Shown: positions 35,612 to 48,200 of the stretch, one piece after another
Position numbering within the stretch: position 1 is the first letter of the stretch
How the letters are laid out: each line of letters opens with the position of its first letter
Source of the DNA: Gari tellinella
Lineage: Eukaryota; Mollusca; Bivalvia; Cardiida; Psammobiidae
Direction: 5' to 3'
DNA length: 64,000 bases
NCBI GenBank assembly: GCA_922989275.2
Contig: OV277870.1
Coordinates: 41,536,356-41,600,355, forward strand
Program-made: the position numbers and the translations under genes
The notes under the pieces: model-generated
Databases searched by the model: none
Told to the model about the DNA's origin: nothing
What the model saw: only the letters and a program-made list of their open reading frames with translations

Positions 35612-38444
35612 GCTTGAAGTTGAATTGTCAGCCTGAAGGAGAGGGAGAAACTTCCCTTAGTATTTTATAATGGAATAGTGAATACCCTACCTATACGTCT
35701 GTTTTAAAAAATGGCTGTTTTCGTCTTCCAGTTATGAAACGTATTGAATTGTTGTTCATTTCAAACCAAATTGACGTCTATTTATTTGCTTTTATTGGTT
35801 ATAAAAGTACATGGCCTCTCCGGGTTGTATTTTCTACGGAGACTTTGTTTGATTGGTGTAAATAAATACCATATAACTCCTCTATTACGACCACTAAAAG
35901 GAAGGTCAGTGGCTTGTATGAATGACATGTTTCAGCTTAACGCAATACGAAATCAAAAGAGCAAGCTCCTAAAGGTTCCTACTTCCACCCTGCGTTAAGT
36001 AGCCAGCTGCCTCAAACAACTAGTTATGCATGACATAATTCATTGGTCGTAATATAGGGGGTTTACTGTATGTAATTGACATATGTGGTATCCGTTCTGC
36101 TTTTCTAAGGAGATAAGAGTAGGTGGCAAATATATATGACATGTATGAAATGAACAAATTTAACCCTTATTTTGCTGTAAAATCGTGTGCTTTGAAATTA
36201 TCGTCTGTAAAATGTGTTGAATGTAGATTTATACATGTTTGAATTAAACAAATCAAAAGACGAGTATCAAGCAGCTTGGATCCAAAGAAGACGCCGAGTT
36301 ACGTGACGTCTGATCTGGATCCAAACTTTTTGCAAAAACCAGCAAAGTCGCGATACAGCAGACAAAGGATTGAAATCGTCTCCACAGACATACTCATTTT
36401 GTGGTTGTACATTGAATACTAACGTGGCTGTATGAGAAAAATTCAAAATCTACTGTTTCCAGTTGAATGCCGCTTATAATAATGGCCTGTTTAACAGTTC
36501 ATCACTAATGACACTTATACGACATGCACTCTGTATTTGAGGACGGATATAATAGGCTCTATGTTTCAACGTGTTAACTACAGGGCTGCCATTTCTCCGG
36601 ATTTTTCCTAAATCTTCGAATTTTTTCTAGAACATGGTAGCTTAAAGCAGGCTGAAAGTAAATCATAAGGCGCATTCTGCTTTACTTCTAGCCTGCTTGA
36701 AGTAGTCACGTGTCAACAAAACAAGAAACAGGCTATGCGGTAAAGGTACGATGCGTAAATTCACAATTGAAAAATGCAAATTTCGAAATCTTAGGATTTT
36801 TCATGTCAACTTATGGCAGCCCTGTAACTACATTCTCTGCATTGCTCCGAATACACTAGTAATTTGTATATAGTTTAGATCCTGATCAGACTCCGCGAAG
36901 TGCGTATACCGAGTAGGACAATTGCACTCCTTATGATTACACTGTATTGAAGAACAAGCTGTTTGACGCTGTTTGCCACTGTTTGCCACTTGTTTTGAAA
37001 CGGCATTGCAGACAGTAATATCGATGCAGACGACAATTTGGCAGAAAAAGTGTGTGTGGGGGGGGGGGGGGGGGAGGAGGAAAAACCACACGATAAATTT
37101 ATCATGAAAGGGAGAAATAGTGTGGAAACTGATCAGATATCGTGATTCTGAGAATAGCCCTTCCACTCTCAAAAAAGTCATAAAGCCCAATTGCAAACAG
37201 ATTTGATCCCGATCAAAACTGGCTGCCACTTGTTTTGAAATAACGTCAGATATACTGCCTTAATTCTAACTTTAAAACGATATTGTAGAAAGTAATATTG
37301 AAGCAGACGACAATTTGGCGGTAAAGGGGTTAAAAACCTCACGATAAATTTGATCATGAAAAGGAGAAACAGTGTGGATACTGCTCAGATACCTTGATTC
37401 TGAGAATAGCCCTTCCTCTCTCAAAAAAGTCATAAAGCACAATTGCAAACAGTTTTGATCCCGATCAAAACTGGCTGCCACTTGTTCTGAAATAACGTCA
37501 GATATACTGCCTTAATTCTAACTTTGAAACGATATTGTAGAAAGTAATATTGAAGCAGACGACAATTTGGCGGTAAAGGGGTTAAAAACCTCACGATAAA
37601 TTCGATCATGAAAAGGAGAAATAGTGTGGATACTGCTCAGATACCGTGATTCTGAGAATAGCACTTCCGCTCTCAATAAAGTCATAAAGCACAATTGCAA
37701 ACAGTTTTTATCCTGATCAAATGCCGCCTGACGCGGCGTTTGATCAGGATCAAAACATGTTTGGCACTTGTTTTGAAATAACGTCAGTTACACTGCCTTA
37801 ATTCCAGCTTTGAAACGACATTGCAGACAGTAATATTGACGCAGACGAAAATTTGGCGGAGGAGTTAAAAACCTCACGATAAATTTGATCATGAAAGGGA
37901 GAAATAGTGTGGATACTGATCAGACACCGTGATTCTGAGAATAGCCCTTCCACTCTCAATAACGCCATAAAGCACATTTGCAAACAGTTTTGGTCCTGAC
38001 CAGACTCAGGATCAAAACTGTTTGCCACTTGTTTTGATATAACGTCCACTCAATAACGCCATAAGGCACATTTGCAAATAGTTTTGATCCTGATCAGACG
38101 CCGCGTAACGCGGCATATGATCAGGATCAAAACTGTTTGCCACTTGATTTTGAAATAACGTCAGTTATACTGCCTTAATTCTAACTTTGAAATGACATTG
38201 CAGACAGTAATATTGACGCAGGCGAAAATTTGGCGGTAAAGGGGTTAAAAACCTCACGATAAATTTGATCATGAAAAGGAGAAATAGTGTGGATACTGAT
38301 CAGACAACGTAATTCTGAGAATTCGAATCGTCTGGCATTAGTTTTCATCAAATAAAACCTAACCCTTCTGTTATTGGGGGTATATTGACGCTGTTTAAAA
38401 CAGTACTGTATATGCCTTGTTCAGACAGCTCTTGGCGGTCTAAT
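35612..38444 (+). repeat. Array unit U7 (alpha, full)
   Basis: Alpha markers, G17 tract at 37058-37074, and an ACCACACG variant shared with U6. Confidence 0.9.
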
Positions 38445-38447
38445 GCG

Positions 38448-41289
38448 GCTTGAAGTTGAATTGTCAGCCTGAAGGAGAGGGAGAAACTTCCCTTAGTATT
38501 TTATAATGGAATAGTGAATACCCTACCTATACGTCTGTTTTAAAAAATGGCTGTTTTCGTCTTCCAGTTATGAAACGTATTGAATTGTTGTTCATTTCAA
38601 ACCAAATTGACGTCTATTTATTTGCTTTTATTGGTTATAAAAGTACATGGCCTCTCCGGGTTGTATTTTCTACGGAGACTTTGTTTGATTGGTGTAAATA
38701 AATACCATATAACTCCTCTATTACGACCACTAAAAGGAAGGTCAGTGGCTTGTATGAATGACATGTTTCAGCTTAACGCAATACGAAATCAAAAGAGCAA
38801 GCTCCTAAAGGTTCCTACTTCCACCCTGCGTTAAGTAGCCAGCTGCCTCAAACAACTAGTTATGCATGACATAATTCATTGGTCGTAATATAGGGGGTTT
38901 ACTGTATGTAATTGACATATGTGGTATCCGTTCTGCTTTTCTAAGGAGATAAGAGTAGGTGGCAAATATATATGACATGTATGAAATGAACAAATTTAAC
39001 CCTTATTTTGCTGTAAAATCGTGTGCTTTGAAATTATCGTCTGTAAAATGTGTTGAATGTAGATTTATACATGTTTGAATTAAACAAATCAAAAGACGAG
39101 TATCAAGCAGCTTGGATCCAAAGAAGACGCCGAGTTACGTGACGTCTGATCTGGATCCAAACTTTTTGCAAAAACCAGCAAAGTCGCGATACAGCAGACA
39201 AAGGATTGAAATCGTCTCCACAGACATACTCATTTTGTGGTTGTACATTGAATACTAACGTGGCTGTATGAGAAAAATTCAAAATCTACTGTTTCCAGTT
39301 GAATGCCGCTTATAATAATGGCCTGTTTAACAGTTCATCACTAATGACACTTATACGACATGCACTCTGTATTTGAGGACGGATATAATAGGCTCTATGT
39401 TTCAACGTGTTAACTACAGGGCTGCCATTTCTCCGGATTTTTCCTAAATCTTCGAATTTTTTCTAGAACATGGTAGCTTAAAGCAGGCTGAAAGTAAATC
39501 ATAAGGCGCATTCTGCTTTACTTCTAGCCTGCTTGAAGTAGTCACGTGTCAACAAAACAAGAAACAGGCTATGCGGTAAAGGTACGATGCGTAAATTCAC
39601 AATTGAAAAATGCAAATTTCGAAATCTTAGGATTTTTCATGTCAACTTATGGCAGCCCTGTAACTACATTCTCTGCATTACTCCGAATACACTAGTAATT
39701 TGTATATAGTTTAGATCCTGATCAGACTCCGCGAAGTGCGTATACCGAGTAGGACAATTGCACTCCTTATGATTACACTGTATTGAAGAACAAGCTGTTT
39801 GACGCTGTTTGACGCTGTTTGCCACTGTTTGCCACTTGTTTTGAAACGGCATTGCAGACAGTAATATCGATGCAGACGACAATTTGGCAGAAAAAGTGTG
39901 TGTGGGGGGGGGGGGGGGGGGGGGGAAAAACCTCACGATAAATTTATCATGAAAGGGAGAAATAGTGTGGAAACTGATCAGATATCGTGATTCTGAGAAT
40001 AGCCCTTCCACTCTCAAAAAAGTCATAAAGCCCAATTGCAAACAGATTTGATCCCGATCAAAACTGGCTGCCACTTGTTTTGAAATAACGTCAGATATAC
40101 TGCCTTAATTCTAACTTTAAAACGATATTGTAGAAAGTAATATTGAAGCAGACGACAATTTGGCGGTAAAGGGGTTAAAAACCTCACGATAAATTTGATC
40201 ATGAAAAGGAGAAACAGTGTGGATACTGCTCAGATACCTTGATTCTGAGAATAGCCCTTCCTCTCTCAAAAAAGTCATAAAGCACAATTGCAAACAGTTT
40301 TGATCCCGATCAAAACTGGCTGCCACTTGTTCTGAAATAACGTCAGATATACTGCCTTAATTCTAACTTTGAAACGATATTGTAGAAAGTAATATTGAAG
40401 CAGACGACAATTTGGCGGTAAAGGGGTTAAAAACCTCACGATAAATTCGATCATGAAAAGGAGAAATAGTGTGGATACTGCTCAGATACCGTGATTCTGA
40501 GAATAGCACTTCCGCTCTCAATAAAGTCATAAAGCACAATTGCAAACAGTTTTTATCCTGATCAAATGCCGCCTGACGCGGCGTTTGATCAGGATCAAAA
40601 CATGTTTGGCACTTGTTTTGAAATAACGTCAGTTACACTGCCTTAATTCCAGCTTTGAAACGACATTGCAGACAGTAATATTGACGCAGACGAAAATTTG
40701 GCGGAGGAGTTAAAAACCTCACGATAAATTTGATCATGAAAGGGAGAAATAGTGTGGATACTGATCAGACACCGTGATTCTGAGAATAGCCCTTCCACTC
40801 TCAATAACGCCATAAAGCACATTTGCAAACAGTTTTGGTCCTGACCAGACTCAGGATCAAAACTGTTTGCCACTTGTTTTGATATAACGTCCACTCAATA
40901 ACGCCATAAGGCACATTTGCAAATAGTTTTGATCCTGATCAGACGCCGCGTAACGCGGCATATGATCAGGATCAAAACTGTTTGCCACTTGATTTTGAAA
41001 TAACGTCAGTTATACTGCCTTAATTCTAACTTTGAAATGACATTGCAGACAGTAATATTGACGCAGGCGAAAATTTGGCGGTAAAGGGGTTAAAAACCTC
41101 ACGATAAATTTGATCATGAAAAGGAGAAATAGTGTGGATACTGATCAGACAACGTAATTCTGAGAATTCGAATCGTCTGGCATTAGTTTTCATCAAATAA
41201 AACCTAACCCTTATGTTATTGGGGGTATATTGACGCTGTTTAAAACAGTACTGTATATGCCTTGTTCAGACAGCTCTTGGCGGTCTAAT
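38448..41289 (+). repeat. Array unit U8 (beta, full)
   Basis: Beta markers and the longest G tract, G22 at 39904-39925. Ends directly at F3. Confidence 0.9.
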
Positions 41290-41848
41290 CGTTACGCAGA
41301 ATAGTGGACACGCAGGTGGCCCACTTGCTCTCATTTTCGAGCATTAAAATAAGAAGGGCATTTTTACATAACTTGTAATAACTTTTTTTTCTGGACAGAT
41401 ATCGTTCCTGTGCAAACGGCCTGTGTTAGCTTAAACATTTTCCTTTATGATGAAATTTGTTTTGAAAAAATATTTTAATAAGATTTTGGTCCTTTTTTAA
41501 GTTTAAAAAGACACCTCTAAATCACATTAAACAAAGAGTAAAATGCTGAAAATAAGCCTCGACGCGGATAATATAACACGACCTTGTGCATTTATACAAA
41601 TCGATATCAATTCTGTGCAAACGGGCTCGTATACTTGACTATTTTTTCTTTCTTTTGATATAAATTTAAGAATTGTAAGTTAATGTTAATTTGGTCCTTT
41701 TTCAAATTGAAAATAAAATTAATATGTTCAAAGAGTCGTCGGGAGTTTCCGTAAATACCGAGCGGTAAGAGCCGAACATTGACGGGCACGCAAGCTAGCG
41801 TAAGACAGTTTATCGATAATCTATCGGTGTCCACTATTCTGCCTAACG
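41290..41848 (+). mobile_element. F element copy 3 (559 bp), right border of the array
   Basis: Same sequence and orientation as F1 and F2. Followed by unique sequence TGTACACAGTAAAGCC, the 3' flank of the - strand gene. Confidence 0.9.
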
Positions 41849-42116
41849 TGTACACAGTAAAGCCTGTCTTAAGCGATTTTTTAAATGATTTATTAAATTT
41901 TTTAATTAAAGGTAACAGCTTGATGCAGGCTAAAAGTAATACAAAAGGCTCCTACAGGAAACGTATATTTTGGGCAAAATAAATACATGATATTTTCAAG
42001 AATAATATCAACAAGGCAACGATTTACGTCTTATCCACTGTAATAAAGCATGCATGTATTCATTTTATATTGAGTGGCTACTATTATAAACATGTTTTAC
42101 TACATTTAACCCTAGT
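41849..42116 (-). other. 3' flank of the - strand secreted-protein gene
   Basis: On the - strand an AATAAA occurs near 41886-41895, about 225 bp after the stop codon, a plausible polyadenylation signal. A degraded family-E palindrome half (GATGCAGGCTAAAAGTAATAC) lies near 41922-41943. Confidence 0.45.
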
Positions 42117-42212
42117 CTACCACTCTATAACGTAGAAGTCATTGAGGCTGGGTCTGCCCTGTGGTGTGATCTCAGTGATGTGTAGACCGGTCGAACAGTT
42201 CTGGGTTACCAC
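42117..42212 (-). CDS. Secreted-protein gene, exon 5 and stop
   Basis: Acceptor CTGCTTTCAG. Encodes VVTQNCSTGLHITEI and ends LNDFYVIEW, stop TAG (42117-42119 on the + strand read as CTA). Phase 0 with exon 4. Confidence 0.75.
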   Translation of the reverse strand: MVTQNCSTGLHITEITPQGRPSLNDFYVIEW

Positions 42213-45200
42213 CTGAAAGCAGCAATACAAAAGTTAAGCCTTTGAACCTAAATCACGCTTGTAACATGTTTCATTTTGAAACAGTGTACATTAGAAGACC
42301 ACACTTGTCCTATGCGAATATTGTAGACCAATGTCTGAAGGCTTTTTGGCTCCTCGAGAGCCTTCTGATCTGGATCGGCACAGTGTGTCAATGTGCAATA
42401 AAAAAACAACCGTAATGTGTCATAAATAAACTTGTCTAAATTATTTGAAAATGAAATACATGTAGTTCATTTGAAGTTTCCAGGCGGAAAGGGTCCTAAA
42501 TCCTTGTCCCAAATAACGGTCAATAATATTATCAATTCGGTCAAATGTAGCAGCAGCAAATCACTTTTTAATATTCTCCTTTCTATAATAGTACAGTGCT
42601 GCTCCCTCTCTTTAACGGACCTCCCAACAACGACTACCTCCTTACAACGACCCTTGCCGCAGTTCCCTAAACAAGACAATTATGCCTAACGCTTTTACTA
42701 CTACAATGTCGTCTGCTTAAAATTATCATCTGGTGTTATATCTCAACTTTACATATTGCACATTTTGACAGAAACAAACAGAATGGCGAGTGGAAAACAG
42801 CTTGAATTCATATCAGATGCCGCGTTACGCGGCGTTTGATATGGATTCAAGCTGTTTGCAAATGTAAGCCAATACTTAATTGTCCCTCCCTATAACGACT
42901 CCCTCAGAACAACACGCAACATTTGTCTCCCAATGGGTGTCGTTGTAGAGAAGGAGCTTTTAATGAGTTCTCTCATCATTTCCTTCTACAATTTCCTCTA
43001 CTTCAGTTTAAATTTTATTTTCTTGTCACCTATGCAACATTCCATTAACTTTAAACACGCTACGAGCAAATTTTATGAGAAAAACCGCTAAAAAACAGTT
43101 TGGATCCGGATGATACACAGAGCAACTCTGCATCTCACCTGGATCAAAACTGCTTGACATTTTAATGATAAGTTCCGAAAGAAAATGTGGAGAAATCATT
43201 TCTCAGAATTGTTGCTGACGGCCATTGTTGCTAGACGATAATAACAGTGTATTAACCCTGATCTATCTAAACGCGACTTGACTGAAGTTGGCATCACGCG
43301 GCGTCTGATCTGGATCCAAACTGTTTGTCACTCATATTAGACATTTATTCTGTTTCAAAAGCATGTACAGTTATTTTTAGTTTTTTTAGAAGACGATATA
43401 TTTTAAGCAGACGATAATTGAGATGATAAGATTTAAATGTTAACAACTTCTCATCTATCTAATTAGTGGTGACTGTCCGTCTTGTACTATTCGGACACTA
43501 ATTGAAGTAACGTTGATACCTCGTCACGACACGTGACTGCTTAACGCAGGATATAAATAATGCATAAAGCTCTACATTATTTTTATCCTGCATTAAGCAA
43601 CCACCTGTATTTAAGTATAAGGGTCCTCTATAAGTGGTCGATTAATACAAGCTTGGGCTACAGTGGAGAATCTGTTATTCTTTCCCGTTTAAACGCAAAC
43701 GTACGCAAACGCGAAGCACTAAAACGTAGAAAAGAACAACTTTTGGACAATTCTGATAATTCATGTTTATCTTGGTGGCAAACAGTTTGGAGCCTGATCA
43801 GACGCCGGGTTACCCGGCGTCTGATCTGGCTCCAAACTGTTTGCACTGTAAATAATAGTTTTAGCGTAAACGCGTTTATTGGGAAAGAATAACACATTGT
43901 CCACTGTACATACAGGCCATGTAACCTGATAGGTTCTATCCGCGGGCAAATAGTGCGCTTCAAAAGCGAGAAGAGCTCATTAAGACTTATCTGTTCTTTC
44001 AATCCTTTTTCTAAGATATATGTTCATATGTTTCCATGGTAATGATTTGGTGAAATATATGTTTTATGATAATAAACTTGTTGCCCTTATCTTGCGGGTT
44101 ATATTGTAATTTGTAAACACTTAAAATTGTCGTATTGTCGTGTTTTTTTTTATAATTTAAGATTTATGTCATTTTGAGGTAGATCTAACTTATAAAAACG
44201 AAAGTAAAACATTTTGGATCCTGAGTAGAGGCCGATATTCTTTGCGTCTGATCTAGATCCAAACTGTTTGGAAACCTCGTATTGGCAATGTTCGACACAT
44301 TCACCCCAGAACACACATCAAACGGAAAATCCCATTTTTGTTTTACAGCGCTCCCTCTCTACTACGGCCCTCCCAACAACGATTCCCTCCTTACAACGAC
44401 CCTTGCCGATTTTCCCCAAACAAGAATTTTTGTCAAACATTTTCATGACTGCAATACCGTCTGCTTAAATTTGTCGTCTGCAGTTGTTTTCAAAGTTAAA
44501 TGGACATTTTGATAGAATAGATATAATGACGAATGACAAACAGCTTGAATCCAGATCAGACGCCGCGTTATGCGGCGTCTGATCTGGATTCAAGCTGTTT
44601 GCACACATGTAAGCAAAGTCTAAATGTTCCCTCCCTATAATGACTCCCTCCGAACAACACACACTATCTGTGTCTCCCATTGGATGTCGTTGTAGACAGG
44701 GAGCTCTGTATAACACATTGCAAAATGGCAAATAGTGCAGGCCCTGATTATAGGTGTCCGGCTCAAAGTAAAAAAAATCTTTTTTGGTCTACTGTAGTGC
44801 TATATCTATTTTTTTTTTTGAGCCGGACACCTATGGCCCTGATCAGATGGATCAACTTTGCCTAAGACAAGTGTGCTCTACACAGTCATGGTGTTCATTA
44901 GTGACACATCTGGGTAAATATATTGACTCGGTGCAAGACAACACTTTATCACCTATTAGATGTTACCCCCGTGAACAGTGTAGACTCTTAAAACTGAACA
45001 AACTATCTCAATCCAAAGCCATTTGTTTTACCTTAACGAAGACACTCACTGTAATTATAGATACAGGCTGCTGCTTCACTTTTTCACTGTCATTGGCGCC
45101 AAAATGGGACTTTGCAAACAGTTTTGACCCTGATCAGACGCCGCGAAACTGTTTGACACTCGTATCGACATACTAAATATGACTTTAAAAATATTGCAGA

Positions 45201-48200
45201 CGACACTTCCAATGCAGACGATAATTTGGCAGTAAGAGGGTTACAGTGGAGAATATGTTATTCTTTCCCGTTTAAACGCAAACGTACGCAAACGCAAAGC
45301 ACTTCACTTAAACGTAGAAAAGTACAACTTTTGGACAATTCTGATAATTCATGTTTATCTCGGTGGCAAACAGTTTGAAGCCTGATCAGACGCCGGGTTA
45401 CCCGGCGTCTGATCTGGCTTCAAACTGTTTGCACTGCAAAAATAGTTTTAGCGTAAACGCGTTTATTGGGAAAGAATAACACATTCTCCACTGTAACGCA
45501 GACGATATAACTTGGCAGCGGGAGATTTAATGCAGGGCAACAATAATGCAGAAGTGCTTCCTGTATGAATATTGTCAGGTCGGTCGTCCGTCGGTCGGTC
45601 GACGGTCTGTCTATAAAATCTTGTACGGTGAACGGTATTACACATATACCAACATTTGTACATGTTTGGTTATAGGCCGGTGGCCAATATATCACATGAC
45701 GGACATCTTAACAACGATTCCCTCCGGACAACAACGCTTGCCGCTGTTCCCCTAACAAGATCATTATGTCTAACGCTTTCTCTGCTGCAATATCAGTTGC
45801 TTAAAATTGTCGTCTACTTATTTTCTTAAAGTCACCAATCGGACATTTTGGTAGAAAAAACCCCAATGCCGAGTGACAAATAGCTTGAATACATATCAGA
45901 CGCCGCGTTACGCGGCGTATGATTTGGATTCAAGCTGTTTGCAAATGTAAGCATAACTCCCTCCCTATAATAACTTCCTCCGAAAAACACACACACAATC
46001 TTTGTCTCCAAAAGAGTGTCGTTGAAGAGAGGGAACTCCGTAATTGAAAATCTTAATTCAAACTATATAGTATGTTAGGGCCTGTGTAGTCTGGCTTGAC
46101 AGTGAAAGAGTCTCTATACGAGGGCTGTCTCAAAACACCGTGGACATATTTTGATTTTGAAGAAGCCGACGTATTTTTTCTATGATCTTTTTACTGGTGC
46201 TATTTCAAACACTTTCACATTGTAGAAGAAATAATGAGGTTCATTAACACACTTGACCCTTATTTATTAGCAAATATTGATTGCTGGTTAGATTATGCGG
46301 CGCACGCAAAAATCTTACAGGTAGATTTAAAGATGTGCATTTTTCAACTTCCGTAGTTTACTTACATGTATCGAATGTTTGTTACATCCCAGGAGAACTC
46401 CGGCAGATTGCTGGTAGGTCGCTGTGTGGTCGAAGCTCGCTATAGGTATGAAGCTGGCAAGATGGTTGCAGTTACTAAACACCTGGTATAGAAAAGATAA
46501 TAAAAATCCGTTGGACAATGACAATATTATGTTAACTCATGGTGTTTAAGGACTGCCATTTTCTCCGGATTTTTTCCGAAAGCTTCGGGATTTTTTCCTA
46601 GCATAATTATGGTAGCTTAAAGCAGGCTGAAAGTAAAGCAGAATGCGCCTTAAAGAGGCTCGCAACCGGATTTAACATTAAAAATAGTAATTTGTAAATA
46701 TATGTCAAATGCTTATATAAATGGGTAAGATTTAGTTTTGGATAATAAATTCTGTTAAAAAATGCATTTCAAAAAAAAAAATGGAAGAAGCTCTGGTGGG
46801 ATTCGAACCTGTGACCCTCCATGCGGAGACAAACATGAAAACAAAGGCAAACGCCTTAGTCACGCGGCTACTGGGGCTCTCTCTATATATGTTAGCGAAT
46901 TAACGTACTTCACTGGTAGCGATTGATTTATATACGTATTCGACTCAGGTTTCTGTCAGCCCGTGTAGAGAAGCAACAACAACAACTATACCGTCAGCTG
47001 ACGCTATAAAAAAACGATGGAAATGCGAGTCCCTTTTAAGGCGCATTCTGCTTTACGTTCAACTTGCTTTGAGTAAACGCGCTTGAAAATTAAAAAATTA
47101 GAAATCTTAGCATTATTCATGATCAATTTATGGCAGCCCTGTTTCAGGTTTGGTAAAATAGATTAATTTGACCGTCGGCGTAGATCGTGCTAAGGTCGGT
47201 CAATATCGATACTTTCCGTAGAGCGATCGGGCATTCTCGTCAACTGATGGTCGTACCGAATAATGACTTTGGAATTACATGTGTATCTAATCAATTTTTG
47301 ATGCTTTATTGATGTATCTTTCCATGCATGTGGAACAAGGTGTTATATATTCTGCTCCGGCCCTACCGTCTGTCCGTGGGGCTGTGGTAGTCTTAGTGGT
47401 TAGGATAACAGCCTCTCACATCAGGACGTAGGATTGAGTCCCGCTCACTGTCGTGTTTACTCTGTCTAATGTCAGAGAGTTGTCATTTACTTACTTCTTG
47501 TTAACATACTGACTACTTCTGTTCAAGCTAAGCCCAAGGTCGTTGATGTATCAAAAATACATTGAACTTGACCTTTTCAAACCAATGACTCTCCATATTG
47601 AACAAAGGACCTCAGAGAGGAAATGAGTTAAACACAAGCAATAATCAATTAAGATATACATGTATTACATGTATATTTGATCTTTCTTATTTTTTTTTTT
47701 AAATTAGCTTTTCCATCGTGGTTTGCGGCTGTCATATTGGGATTTTTGCTATTGTGAAACTTGACCTTTCTGAATCAAAAACACCCAAGATTGCACAAAG
47801 GGCCTCAGAAATAAGTTCCACACCAAAATATTATTAATTTAGAGGTATTACATTTGATTATTCTCCAAAAAGGAAAACAAATAGCTTTTTCAACATGGTT
47901 GCGGCGGCCAAATTGGATTTTGCTTCTTTTGGAACTTGATCTTTCCAAAGCAAAGACACCCTAGATTGCACAAAGGGCATCAGAAATGACTTCTACTCTA
48001 AAACATAATCAATTTAGAAGTATAGCATTTGATTTTTGTCTAAAAAAAACAACAAAATTAGCTTTTTCAACATGGTTTGCGGCGGCCATATTGGATTTGG
48101 CTATTGTGAAACTTGACCTTTCCGAATCAAATACATTCCAGATTGCACAAAAAAGCCTCAGAAATGAGTTCAACACCCAAAAATTATCAATTGAGAGGTA

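Larger units (their letters stand above)
19994..41848 (+). repeat. 21.9-kb higher-order tandem array of eight units and three F elements
   Basis: Order: F1, U1 (20553-23383), U2 short (23387-24961), U3 (24964-27794), U4 (27798-30635), U5 short (30639-32205), U6 (32208-35052), F2 (35053-35611), U7 (35612-38444), U8 (38448-41289), F3 (41290-41848). Full units are 2.83-2.85 kb and nearly identical. Units with GCATTGCTCC and one GACGCTGTTT (U1, U3, U7, type alpha) differ from units with GCATTACTCC and two GACGCTGTTT (U2, U4, U5, U6, U8, type beta). Adjacent units without F are separated by GCG. After the short units the junction is a fusion of an A-run to CG. No host gene is seen inside. Confidence 0.93.
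46560..47110. mobile_element. Family E-type palindrome element split by a TTAA MITE
   Basis: AGCAGGCTGAAAGTAAAGCA (46621-46640) and its inverted partner GCATTCTGCTTTAC (47043-47056) belong to one palindrome whose centre GCGCCTTAAGGCGC has been opened at TTAA by the element at 46654-47035. Confidence 0.75.

Noticed and set aside
20685..38834. 84-codon frame starting MNCCSF repeated eight times in the array
   Set aside because: Its repetition follows from the near-identity of the units. The peptide shows no domain and no evidence of selection can be drawn from copies that are all recent.
21878..40894. - strand frames of 60-136 codons (MAASFDRDQ..., MDVISKQVANS...)
   Set aside because: They are translations of the inner MITE-like subrepeats and of the G-tract (read as Pro runs), and change length with the tract.
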